Shown here piece by piece: positions 1 to 8,807 of a DNA stretch of 15,135 nucleotides; position 1 is the first letter of the stretch, and each line of letters starts with the position of its first letter. Both the position numbers and the translations under genes were made by a program. The notes below the pieces were generated by a model, which had not been told where the DNA came from, did no database searches, and saw only the letters and a program-made list of their open reading frames with translations. The stretch is from AA29 sp041481445 (GTDB lineage Bacteria > Acidobacteriota > Vicinamibacteria > Fen-336). The stretch covers positions 1 through 15,135 of the forward strand of contig JBGPBV010000160.1 of NCBI GenBank assembly GCA_041481445.1. Direction: 5' to 3'.

Positions 1-232
1 CATGACTCTCGACGAAGGGGGCCGCTTCGACGTCGCGGGGCGCTTCGTGCGGGAGCACGGCGGGCCGATACAGAGAGACGAGACGGAGGACGCCGTGTCC
101 GCCCGCTACCGGGGCTCCGTCAAGGACAACACGATGACCCTCGAGATCGTCCTCGAGGGCGCCGGCGGCGAGACCGTGGGGCCTTTCGATCTGACCCTCG
201 GTGGCAAGGCCCGCCTGATGAAGTGCCGGTAG
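1..232 (+). CDS. C-terminal part of a beta-rich hypothetical protein (5'-truncated by window edge)
   Basis: The open frame runs in from the left edge and ends at TAG 230-232. An ATG lies at position 2, but the frame is open at the edge, so the true start is probably upstream. The 76 visible residues alternate polar and hydrophobic positions (for example the strands around RFDVAGRFV, MTLEIVLEG and GPFDLTLGG) and include GGP and a C-terminal KCR. This suggests a small beta-sheet domain of the kind found at the end of secreted or lipoprotein-like hypotheticals. I do not recognise a named family and assign no function. The next gene is convergent and its stop codon lies 68 bp away. High GC and regular third-position GC support real coding. 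Confidence 0.6.
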   Translation, partial: MTLDEGGRFDVAGRFVREHGGPIQRDETEDAVSARYRGSVKDNTMTLEIVLEGAGGETVGPFDLTLGGKARLMKCR

Positions 233-257
233 CGACCGGCGGCTGACATGTCGTACG

Positions 258-285
258 GCCCGGCGAGGCGCACGCCCCGCCGGGC
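258..285. terminator. GC-rich hairpin between convergent genes, possible bidirectional terminator
   Basis: GCCCGGC at 258-264 is perfectly complementary to GCCGGGC at 279-285. A further G-C pair follows inside, then an A-C mismatch, then three more pairs closing a 4-nt loop. It sits in the 68-bp gap between two converging stop codons, where a shared terminator is expected. Neither side has a T-run, so it is not a canonical intrinsic terminator. Confidence 0.4.
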
Positions 286-300
286 TCACGTCTCGCGTCG

Positions 301-3300
301 CTACTGGACGGCGAAGATCAGGTCGTCATGGTCCGTGTACGAGCCCGCCACGCAAACACCCGCGCTGCTGTTGTAGCGGAAGTTAGCGCGCACGGCCTGC
401 AGGCCGCCCGTCGGCAGGGTGTAGGTCGCGGAGAGCGTCTGCGTGCCGCCGGCCGCGGGGTTGATCGTCCCGATGAACACCCAGGCCGGGCTGCTCGCGT
501 TGGCCGCGTAGTAGAGATCCAGGTGATCCGACGTGCCCGACGACCAGGCGAACACCGTGGCGTCGATGCGCACGGTCTTGCCGGCGGCGAAAGCGCTGCC
601 GTCGGTGGTCGAGACCTTGATCCGGTCGTTGGACTCGTCGGAGTGGTAGGTCCCGCTGGTGCCGTCCGCGCAGGAGCTGTTGATCGTGTTGGGCTGGTTG
701 GGCTCGGGACCCAGGCTGGCGCGGCCGTTGAGCAGGCTGACGGAATCGCAGGAGATGCCGACCGTCGCGCACTTGGGGGCCCTCAGGGTGGAGTCGTACG
801 CCGCGTTCTGGGCGGTGGCGCTGTTGTTGACGGTCACCGTGATCGTGCCGCTCGTCCCCACGTTACCGGCCGCGTCGTAGGCCTTGGAGAAGATCGTGTG
901 GCTGCTGCCGTTGACGAGGCCCGTCGTGTTCCACGAGAAGCTGTAGGGTGACGTGGTGTCGGTCCCGGCCAGGACGCTGTCGATGTAGAACTCGACGCTC
1001 GTCACCCCCACGTTGTCGCTGGCCGAGGCCGTGACGTTCACCGTCCCGCTGACCGTAGCGCCGTTGGCCGGAGCCGTGATGGACGTCGTCGGCGGCGTCG
1101 TGTCCGGAGCGCCTGCACCTACCGCGAAGACGAGGTCGTCACGATCGTCGTAGGCACCCGTGCTGCACGAGGACGCGCTGCCGTTGTAGCGGAAGGCCGC
1201 GCGCACCGCCTGGAGGCTTCCGCCGCTGGGCAGGGTGTAGTTGGCGGAGAGGACCTGGGAGCCCGCGGCCGTCGGGGTGATGGTGCCGATCAGCGTCCAG
1301 GTCGGGGCGGTGGCGTTGGCCGCGTAGTAGAGGTCGAGGTGGTCCGAGGTGAAGCTCGAGTAGGCCCAGACCGTGGCCTGGACGGTCACCGTCTTCCCCG
1401 GGGCGAAGCTGCTGCCGTCCGTCGTGAAGACCCGCAACCTGTCGTTGGACTCGTCGGAGTGGAAGGTCCCGGATGTGCCGTCCGCGCACGAGTTGTTGAT
1501 CGTGTTGGGCTGGTTGGGCTCGGGGCCGAGGCTGGCGCGGCCGAGGAGCAACGAGGTGCCGGAGTCGCAGGAGATGCCCACCGCGCCGCACTTCGGGGCC
1601 CGGAGCGTCGAGTCGTAGGCGGCGGTGACGACGCCGGCGGCTGTAACCGTCAGGTTGATGCCCGCGCTGTGGGTCGTGGAGCCGGAGTTCCCGGTCACGG
1701 TGACCGTGAACGTGCCCGTCGTCGCGCTGGAAGACGCGGTGAGGGTCAGCGTGGAGTTGGCGCTGCCGTTGGCCGGCGGCGTCACGGAGGAGGGCGAGAA
1801 GGACGCGGTCACGCCGCTGGGCAGGCCGGAGGCGGAGAGGGAGACCGCGGAGTTGAAGCCACCGAGGCTGCCGACCGTGATCGTGCTGGTCCCGCCCGAG
1901 CCCTGGACGACGCTCACGGCGGTGGGCGCGGCCGAGACCGAGAAGTCCGGCGTGGCCGTGCCGCCGCAGCTCGCGAACTTGAAGGACGCGATGCGAGTGC
2001 TCCAGTTGAAGGTGCCGTTCGCCTTCAGGTACTCCGTCGTGTACCAGAACGTGCAGTCGTCGGTCGGGTCCACGGTCATGGCGCTGTAGTCGCCCCAGCG
2101 GTTGAGCGTCGTCGTCTGCGAGCCGTGGGTCACGCCGCCGAGCAGGTCGTTCTCGGTCTGCATCGTGTTGAGGGCGTCCCCGGCCAGCCGGCCGGTGATG
2201 CGCGCAGTCGGGCTGATCGTGCTGCTCGACGCGCTGTAGCCCAGGAGCATGTCGCCGCTCTGGTCCATGGCGATCGAGCCCATCCAGCGGTAGGTGGTGT
2301 CGGGTTGGAACGTGGACTGCTGGAAGACGGTCGGCGTCCCCCCGGGGCTGCGGACCTCGTACCAGCGGACGCCGGAGACGCCTCCCGAGGTGACCGAGTG
2401 GTTCGTGACCAGCGCCTCGTGGTCGCCGAAGTTGCGATAGGCCAGGCGGTACATCATCCGGTCGGCCAGGGAGTCGAGCTTCTGCGTCGTGCCCGACTGC
2501 GGCACACAGGTGCCGCCGCTGCAGGCCGGGGTGAAGGCCGTGACCGGGAGGCTGGTCGGACCGGTGAAGGTCGAGTTGGCCGGGGTGGCCCAGTCGACGT
2601 GGTACTTCCACAAGAGAAGGGCGTTGTTGCTCGCGTCGTCGAAGCCCACGACGTAGTTGGGCGCGCCCGCCGGTGGGGCGGTGGCGCCGTCGAGGTAGGC
2701 GGGGAGCAGACCGCCGTAGGCCGTGGAGAGCTGGACGCACTGCTGGCTCGCCGCCGCCCCGCTCAACATGGCGGCGCGGTCCATGGCGCAGACCTGGGCG
2801 CCACTGAAGGTCGACCCGTTGGCGAACATGTTGTAGGTGACGTAGTAGGCGTCGGGCCAGACGCCGCCCTTCGGGTAGTCGTTGAAGCCGGTGCCGAATG
2901 AATAGGAGTAACGGTTCCACGCGCCGGTGGCGTCGGAGGTCTGGGAGACGGCGACACACTGCATGTACGGCGTCGTCGAGACGGCGAACTGCATCATGAT
3001 CCAGCGGTTCGCCATCCGGTCGTACATGACGATCGGGTCACCGCTGTTGTCCGTGGAGCAGCGCCCGGCGAAACCGGACCAGAGGGTGTTCCCGGCGGCC
3101 GGCCCGTAGACCATGGCCCCCGTGGACTTGTTGAACACGGCGAACGAGGTGTTGACCCACTGGACGTACTGGGTCGCACCCACGGCGCCGTTGGTGTCCG
3201 GTGGGGCGCCCGTCGGAGAGTAGCTCGGGACTCCGACGCCGTCGAAGTTGAGACCCGCGGTGGCGCTCAAGTTCATCGAGGGAAGAGCCGCCGCCGGGGA

Positions 3301-3618
3301 GACCGCCTGACGCGCCACGTCGTTCACGAGCTTCAGCTCCTTGCGCGTCAGCGGCGTGCGGTGCGGAGGCCAACGCTTGACCTCGTGGGTGTCCCTTTCC
3401 TGCAGGTTCTCGTACCAGGGCGGCGGAATCGGCGTGACCTTCCGAAGCGACGGCAGGACGTCCTGGTTGTCCGGGTAGAGGATCTCCGGCCTCAGCCGCT
3501 GCGCGGGCCCTTGCGTCCCCTCGCTCGCGGCCCTGACTGCACCGTTCGATAACCCGAGAGCACCCAGAGCCAGGACGCCGAGCGCACCACCCAACAGCAC
3601 CTTCCTTCTCTGACTCAT
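301..3618 (-). CDS. Large secreted multidomain protein: propeller-like N-terminal region, Ig-like domains, two copies of a Cys-containing C-terminal module
   Basis: The protein is predicted to be exported and to act outside the cytoplasm; its binding or enzymatic role is unknown. The chosen ATG (3616-3618) gives MSQRRKVLLGGALGVLALGA, a basic then hydrophobic signal peptide with a likely cleavage near VRA-AS (residue 30 or 31). An AGGGG lies 8 nt upstream. The frame stays open to 3825, but that extension has no signal-peptide character. Approximate order: a polar linker (31-115); a repetitive, aromatic-rich region with features such as PPDTNGAVGATQYVQWVNTS (115-555) that looks beta-propeller-like; an Ig-like domain rich in Ser/Thr/Val (558-660); module copy 1 (666-833); a Big_9-type Ig-like domain beginning TPPTTSITAPANG (about 838-930); and module copy 2 (939-1104). 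Each module has four Cys residues, probably disulphide-bonded. No catalytic motif or cell-wall anchor was seen. A matrix, adhesion or polymer-binding role is inference. Confidence 0.88.
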   Translation of the reverse strand: MSQRRKVLLGGALGVLALGALGLSNGAVRAASEGTQGPAQRLRPEILYPDNQDVLPSLRKVTPIPPPWYENLQERDTHEVKRWPPHRTPLTRKELKLVNDVARQAVSPAAALPSMNLSATAGLNFDGVGVPSYSPTGAPPDTNGAVGATQYVQWVNTSFAVFNKSTGAMVYGPAAGNTLWSGFAGRCSTDNSGDPIVMYDRMANRWIMMQFAVSTTPYMQCVAVSQTSDATGAWNRYSYSFGTGFNDYPKGGVWPDAYYVTYNMFANGSTFSGAQVCAMDRAAMLSGAAASQQCVQLSTAYGGLLPAYLDGATAPPAGAPNYVVGFDDASNNALLLWKYHVDWATPANSTFTGPTSLPVTAFTPACSGGTCVPQSGTTQKLDSLADRMMYRLAYRNFGDHEALVTNHSVTSGGVSGVRWYEVRSPGGTPTVFQQSTFQPDTTYRWMGSIAMDQSGDMLLGYSASSSTISPTARITGRLAGDALNTMQTENDLLGGVTHGSQTTTLNRWGDYSAMTVDPTDDCTFWYTTEYLKANGTFNWSTRIASFKFASCGGTATPDFSVSAAPTAVSVVQGSGGTSTITVGSLGGFNSAVSLSASGLPSGVTASFSPSSVTPPANGSANSTLTLTASSSATTGTFTVTVTGNSGSTTHSAGINLTVTAAGVVTAAYDSTLRAPKCGAVGISCDSGTSLLLGRASLGPEPNQPNTINNSCADGTSGTFHSDESNDRLRVFTTDGSSFAPGKTVTVQATVWAYSSFTSDHLDLYYAANATAPTWTLIGTITPTAAGSQVLSANYTLPSGGSLQAVRAAFRYNGSASSCSTGAYDDRDDLVFAVGAGAPDTTPPTTSITAPANGATVSGTVNVTASASDNVGVTSVEFYIDSVLAGTDTTSPYSFSWNTTGLVNGSSHTIFSKAYDAAGNVGTSGTITVTVNNSATAQNAAYDSTLRAPKCATVGISCDSVSLLNGRASLGPEPNQPNTINSSCADGTSGTYHSDESNDRIKVSTTDGSAFAAGKTVRIDATVFAWSSGTSDHLDLYYAANASSPAWVFIGTINPAAGGTQTLSATYTLPTGGLQAVRANFRYNSSAGVCVAGSYTDHDDLIFAVQ
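307..804 (-). repeat. C-terminal four-Cys module, copy 2
   Basis: Encodes residues 939-1104 of the large secreted protein, from AAYDSTLRAPKCATVGISCD to the end. It matches the 1120-1623 copy closely in protein and in DNA; the stretch around 678-708 is almost identical to that around 1495-1525. Shared features are the paired N-terminal cysteines, SCADGTSG, SDESNDR, the DHLDLYYAAN core and a final DDL-FAV strand. The DNA-level similarity suggests a fairly recent tandem duplication or ongoing gene conversion. Confidence 0.85.
1120..1623 (-). repeat. C-terminal four-Cys module, copy 1
   Basis: Encodes residues 666-833 of the same protein. It is separated from copy 2 by one Big_9-type Ig-like domain, so the duplicated unit may have been module plus linker domain. 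It differs from copy 2 by a small indel (SGTSLLLGRAS against SVSLLNGRAS) and scattered substitutions. All four cysteines are kept. Confidence 0.85.
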
Positions 3619-3798
3619 CCACTTGCCCCTGAACCTTGAGCCGCGCAAACACGGACCCATCGCGACGGCGGCGCCTGAGAGAGGAAGCGCCATCGCCGCG
3701 GGCGGACCGGCGGCCAGCCCGCCCTTCTTGCTCGAATGAGGCTTGGATTCAGCCGCTCCACCGACAACAGGGTCTGCGTCGATCGTTTGTCGGGTCTT

Positions 3799-3820
3799 AC
3801 GGGGCCGCATTATGCCCCGT
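3799..3820. repeat. Inverted repeat overlapping a possible -10 element upstream of the secreted-protein gene
   Basis: ACGGGGC (3799-3805) and GCCCCGT (3814-3820) are perfect 7-bp inverted arms around an AT-rich 8-bp centre. On the minus strand the centre and arm edge contain CATAAT (3814 to 3809), one mismatch from a sigma-70 -10. No convincing -35 lies at the right distance. It could be an operator for the gene starting at 3618 (a leader of about 190 nt) or a weak terminator for the permease remnant. There is no T-run, so I lean slightly to an operator. Confidence 0.35.
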
Positions 3821-3874
3821 CGCATCTTGGACGGGCTACAGGATTTTGAATAGAGGGACGGCGCCGCCGCCGAC

Positions 3875-4648
3875 CTACTCGCCCCTCAGCGCCTCCAGCG
3901 GGCTGACGCGGGCGGCGCGCCGAGCGGGCACCCATGCGGCGATGAGGGCGGTCCCGCACAGGACCACCGCGACCATCGCGAACGTTGCGGGATCGCTCGG
4001 GCTGACCTGGTAGAGAGTGCTCGCGAGTAGTCGAGCCAGCGCCCAGGCGCCGAGCACGCCCAGCCCGAGCCCAGCCGCGATCAGGACCGCGCCTTCGCCG
4101 ACGACGAGGAGCAAGACGTCGCGGGGTCGCGCCCCGAGGGCCATGCGCAGGCCGATCTCGCCCTGCCTCTGCCCCACGGAATAGGCCATCACGCCGTAGA
4201 GCCCGAGGGCGGCCAGCCCCAGCCCGAGCGCGGCCAGCGCGCCCATCAGCGCGGCGCCGAAGCGCTCTCCGACCAGCACGTCGGCGAGATACTCCCTCAT
4301 CGGCATGACGCTCGCGACCGGCTGGTCGGGATCGACTTCGTGCACGGCGTCGCGGACGGCCGCGGCGACCGCGGCGGGATCGCCGCTCGTGCGCACGACC
4401 AGGTTGAGGGGCAGGCTCAACGGGAGGGGGAAGGTCTGCTGCGCGTACGGCAGGTACCAGACCGGCCGGTCGATGCGGAACCCGAAGCGGTCCTCTTTCA
4501 CGTCCCGGACGACGCCGACCACCGTCATCCACGGCCCGGTCATGCCCGCGCGCAGGCGACTCCGTTGGCGTCGGCTCGTCCGGCTGCGCCGAGCGGCCCC
4601 GCGGGCGAGTCACGCCGCGTGGCCTCCGCCAGCCACGCCACCCGCACA
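3875..4648 (-). pseudogene. 3' remnant of an ADOP/MacB-type ABC transporter permease (FtsX domain)
   Basis: The clean frame 4543-3875 gives 222 residues matching the C-terminal part of FtsX/MacB-type permeases. It starts with the end of a periplasmic MacB core region (PWMTVVGVVRDVKEDRFG, then PVWYLPYAQQ). Three hydrophobic segments follow at about residues 95-120, 143-170 and 186-206. Between the first two is the family signature RQGEIGLRMALGARPRDV, and the end reads PARRAARVSPLEALRGE. Full family members have about 400 or 800 residues, so most of the protein is missing. Upstream, a different minus frame (about 4648-4580) still reads like the preceding motif (VAWLAEATRRD, then PLG), which implies a frameshift near 4560-4600 before similarity is lost. 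The remaining 5' part is nowhere in the window. A truncated but expressed membrane protein from 4543 cannot be excluded; decay is more likely. Confidence 0.75.
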
Positions 4649-4678
4649 CCCTGACGCCCGCGGCCGGGACCACCTGAA

Positions 4679-4687
4679 TGGTATGCT
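4679..4687 (+). promoter_or_regulatory. Possible extended -10 promoter for the RHS gene
   Basis: TG at 4679-4680, one base, then TATGCT at 4682-4687 (4 of 6 to TATAAT) forms an extended -10. It would start RNA near 4693-4695, about 16 nt before the chosen ATG at 4710. No good -35 is visible. An upstream ATG at 4683 would lie inside this element, which favours the 4710 start. Confidence 0.35.
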
Positions 4688-4709
4688 TCGAGCCTCGCGG
4701 CGGCGCACG

Positions 4710-6197
4710 ATGATTCGACTCAGCCTCGCAGTTCTGCTGATCGTCGGCACGCGCATTCCCGCCTCTGCCGACGAGACGAAGTACAGGTACTTCGAAGACG
4801 GCTCGATAGCCGAGATGGTCGTGCCGGCCGGCCCAACGTACACGTTCGCCCAAGGTACGGTGCCGGGGAATCTGGCGAGCGCGTCTCCAAACTTCCTTCC
4901 GATGATGGCGGCGTCCGCTTCAGATCCGCTCGACCAGAGTAACAACCGGGTCGTGTTCACCGGCTTCTTGTACGAGCGCGAACTGAGCCTCTATCTCAGT
5001 CCTTCTGGACGCCTCTACGATCCGGCCCTCGGCAGGTTCATCCAACAGGACTCGGTAATCGGCGAGGTCAATGACCCGCCGTCGCTCCACCGGTATCTCT
5101 ACGCAAACGCGAATCCTCGTAGGTACGTCGATCCGACAGGTCATGAGAGCGCGAACGCAGGCTGCTACTACGGACCGTCGAGTTGCCCCGGCCAGAGCGC
5201 CACCTTGAGCGCGCCAGAGATGGCGCTCAGCGACACCGCGGCATGGTCCCTTGGCTCCGCGTTGCGGACTGGATTCGAGACCGCCAGGGGGATCGTCAAT
5301 CTCATTCGGCTGAACGTCGACCCGCGCAAGCAAGTGGCGCTAGCGGCGAAGCTCAGCGAAAGGGCGCCGACTGCTGCGCGCGCCGCGATGGGCGACTACC
5401 TGGCGCAGACGGAATTGCTTGAGCCGGTCATAACGAGCCGCGTCCAAGCGTACGAAGAAGGCGTCGACTCCTACGCTGACGCGAAGACGCCGGTCGAGCG
5501 TGGCTGGACGGCGACGGGGACCGTCTTTCCTGAAGCGTCGATCCTTGCGGGTGGCGTCGCTGGTCTCGTGCGCGGAAGTGGGAGGGCGCTCGGGGCGGTC
5601 ATGGAGGAGCCCGGAGCCGCAGTCGCTCCCGGGATCGCATCCGCGGGCGGTCTGCCGCCGGCGGGGGCGGGGTACGCCAACCTTCCATTCGAAGCCGTGA
5701 TGAATTCTCGAGGGCCGGTTGTAATCGTCGAGGGTCCGAGCACCGCCCTCGGACAGGTGCGGCTGCCGCAGCCAATCCCGACGGTCACACGCGGCGCCTC
5801 GAGCGCGGCAAGCGAGGCCGTGTCCCCGCAGGTAGAGCGGCTTGCTGGGCCCAAGCTGGAACATCTGAACGCCGCGATTGGAGAAGTTCATGGGTACGAG
5901 GAGGCACTCGCACAGGGCCACCTCCCTATTCGAGCTCCAGTCAAGACTACGGCGCGCGGTGCTGACTATCTGACCTTTGACCCAGTCCAGCAGGAGGTCG
6001 TGTTCTGGGACGCGAAGTATCGAGGGCCTCAGGGTGGCTCGGTACCCAAGACGCTCTCGGCCGTCAAGATTCAACAGTGGAGCGCTGAAGCGAGGCGGGC
6101 GATCGGGGCACTGCCGGACAGTCCGGTGAAGGCTGCCATGCTGAGGGCGCTTGACGCCGGTCAAGTGCGAGGGGAGATCTACAAGTGGCCCAAGTAG
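4710..6197 (+). CDS. Short RHS-core protein with signal peptide and C-terminal nuclease-like toxin domain
   Basis: This 495-aa protein has three parts. Residues 1-20 (MIRLSLAVLLIVGTRIPASA) look like a Sec signal peptide. Residues 82-144 match the RHS repeat-associated core: VFTGFLYERELSLYLSPSG, then RLYDPALGRFIQQD, YLYANANP and a closing YVDPTG. After a low-complexity Ala/Gly linker (about 150-375), residues 380-495 form the variable C-terminus. That region contains GADYLTF then EVVFWDAKYRG, that is D419, E429 and D434-A-K436, resembling the beta-hairpin of PD-(D/E)xK nucleases found in many polymorphic toxins. Almost the whole YD-repeat shell normally upstream is absent. The frame is open to 4305, but that stretch overlaps the permease remnant and is not RHS-like. 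GC is clearly lower than in flanking genes. The next gene overlaps by 13 bp. A toxin role is inferred from architecture; this could also be the 3' relic of a longer RHS gene that gained a start. Confidence 0.8.
   Translation: MIRLSLAVLLIVGTRIPASADETKYRYFEDGSIAEMVVPAGPTYTFAQGTVPGNLASASPNFLPMMAASASDPLDQSNNRVVFTGFLYERELSLYLSPSGRLYDPALGRFIQQDSVIGEVNDPPSLHRYLYANANPRRYVDPTGHESANAGCYYGPSSCPGQSATLSAPEMALSDTAAWSLGSALRTGFETARGIVNLIRLNVDPRKQVALAAKLSERAPTAARAAMGDYLAQTELLEPVITSRVQAYEEGVDSYADAKTPVERGWTATGTVFPEASILAGGVAGLVRGSGRALGAVMEEPGAAVAPGIASAGGLPPAGAGYANLPFEAVMNSRGPVVIVEGPSTALGQVRLPQPIPTVTRGASSAASEAVSPQVERLAGPKLEHLNAAIGEVHGYEEALAQGHLPIRAPVKTTARGADYLTFDPVQQEVVFWDAKYRGPQGGSVPKTLSAVKIQQWSAEARRAIGALPDSPVKAAMLRALDAGQVRGEIYKWPK
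6169..6176 (+). promoter_or_regulatory. Strong ribosome binding site inside the RHS gene for the downstream GTG start
   Basis: GAGGGGAG ends 8 nt before GTG 6185-6187. It lies within the last codons of the RHS gene and is the best Shine-Dalgarno match near any start in this part of the window. It supports a GTG start overlapping the toxin stop codon. Confidence 0.7.
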
Positions 6198-6766
6198 CAG
6201 CAAGCTGGGCCGATCTCAAGAACATCCCTGCGTGGACTCCATTGACTTCGCTTGAACATTCGACTCGGCATCTGGGCGGCATCCTCTTTGGGCTCTCTAC
6301 GACGCAATACCTGATCTGTCCGCCATCGAACGAAAGGTTCGAGCAGCAGGCAGGGATTCCTGGTTTCGTCGCAGCGTTGCTCTGGGCGGAGTACGAGGGA
6401 GCAGCACGACGAGCCATCTTGATGGACCTCGAGGCGGATAAGCCCGAATCTCGGCCGCTGCCGGAGCTTCCACCGGTCGAGCTGCTTCTGGCCGGCGCGG
6501 GCGACACATATGGAAGGATCGTTGACGAGCTTCGGACAGGGCGTCACGGGAGATTCCTGGAGAGCGCCACATTTCGTGTCGCAAGCGACGGCGCATTCAT
6601 CCACCGCAACATAGCGGCAGCGCCCTTTACGTTCTTCTTTCGAGGGCGAAAAGACGATGACCACGATCGCTGTTACGCGATCGAGTATCGCCTTCCAGGT
6701 TTCAAGAAGGCCGCGGAGTACGCTCAGTCCCTGCCTCAGCAGGGCGCGCCGCCTTTCCAACGCTGA
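6185..6766 (+). CDS. Putative immunity protein for the RHS toxin
   Basis: This 193-aa protein starts at GTG inside the toxin gene and shares 13 bp with it, so the two are translationally coupled. That is the usual arrangement for a toxin and its immunity partner. It has no signal peptide or membrane segment, as expected for a cytoplasmic antidote to a nuclease. Visible features are an aromatic and charged N-terminal part (TRHLGGILFGL, AALLWAEYEG), a Leu/Pro-rich middle (PLPELPPVELLLAGAGD) and a C-terminal part with a strand (APFTFFFRGRK), an acidic DDDHD run and an amphipathic end (LPGFKKAAEYAQ). I do not recognise a named immunity family. GC is lower than that of the operon that follows, in line with its partner. 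The function rests on position only. Confidence 0.7.
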   Translation: MAQVAASWADLKNIPAWTPLTSLEHSTRHLGGILFGLSTTQYLICPPSNERFEQQAGIPGFVAALLWAEYEGAARRAILMDLEADKPESRPLPELPPVELLLAGAGDTYGRIVDELRTGRHGRFLESATFRVASDGAFIHRNIAAAPFTFFFRGRKDDDHDRCYAIEYRLPGFKKAAEYAQSLPQQGAPPFQR

Positions 6767-6792
6767 TCGCCGGCCCATCCGCTCTAGCCGAT

Positions 6793-6826
6793 TTGACTCC
6801 CGCCCTCCGGGGCGCTGTCATATGAG
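6793..6826 (+). promoter_or_regulatory. Possible promoter of the moxR-bat operon
   Basis: TTGACT at 6793-6798 is 5 of 6 to the sigma-70 -35. The AT-rich patch TCATATGAG (6818-6826) could supply a -10, but the spacing is 19-22 bp, longer than optimal, and the hexamer match is modest. It is the only promoter-like signal in the 164-bp gap before moxR. Confidence 0.35.
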
Positions 6827-6866
6827 GTCGTCGGCCGCCGGGTGCGACTCTCCGGCGGCCTCCGAC
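6827..6866 (+). terminator. Strong stem-loop between the immunity gene and moxR (terminator or leader element)
   Basis: GGCCGCCGG (6833-6841) pairs perfectly with CCGGCGGCC (6852-6860) around a 10-nt loop. A second 4-bp stem (GTCG 6827-6830 with CGAC 6863-6866) extends it past a 2-by-2 internal loop. No T-run follows. It may end transcripts from the RHS cassette, or it may sit in the moxR leader if the promoter just upstream is real. Confidence 0.45.
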
Positions 6867-6912
6867 GTCTCACTACGATGGCGGAGCCGCCTGGCGATCC
6901 GCACGCCACCCC

Positions 6913-6918
6913 AGGAGG
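6913..6918 (+). promoter_or_regulatory. Shine-Dalgarno AGGAGG before moxR
   Basis: A perfect AGGAGG ends 12 nt before ATG 6931. A TTG at 6919-6921 is in frame but directly abuts the site with no spacer, so ATG 6931 is the better start even though the spacing is a little long. Confidence 0.6.
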
Positions 6919-6930
6919 TTGCAAGGCGAG

Positions 6931-7929
<999 letters not shown>

Positions 7930-7940
7930 GCGCCGGCGCG

Positions 7941-8803
<863 letters not shown>

Positions 8804-8807
<4 letters not shown>

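Noticed and set aside
1339..2901. Plus-strand open frame of 520 codons opposite the large secreted protein
   Set aside because: Arg/Gly/Val-rich composition without domains. The minus strand has a signal peptide, Ig-like domains and duplicated modules.
3619..3825. N-terminal extension of the large secreted protein to an ATG at 3825
   Set aside because: It would place 69 unremarkable residues before a classic signal peptide. The ATG at 3618 has a plausible ribosome binding site.
4617..4638. 7-bp inverted repeat (GCGTGGC/GCCACGC) before the RHS gene
   Set aside because: It lies within decayed permease sequence that is very GC-rich; short arms like this are expected by chance there.
4305..4709. 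Upstream extension of the RHS frame
   Set aside because: It overlaps the conserved permease remnant on the other strand, has shadow-like composition and would bury the signal peptide.
6919..6930. TTG start for moxR four codons upstream
   Set aside because: It directly touches the AGGAGG with no spacer; ATG 6931 fits better.
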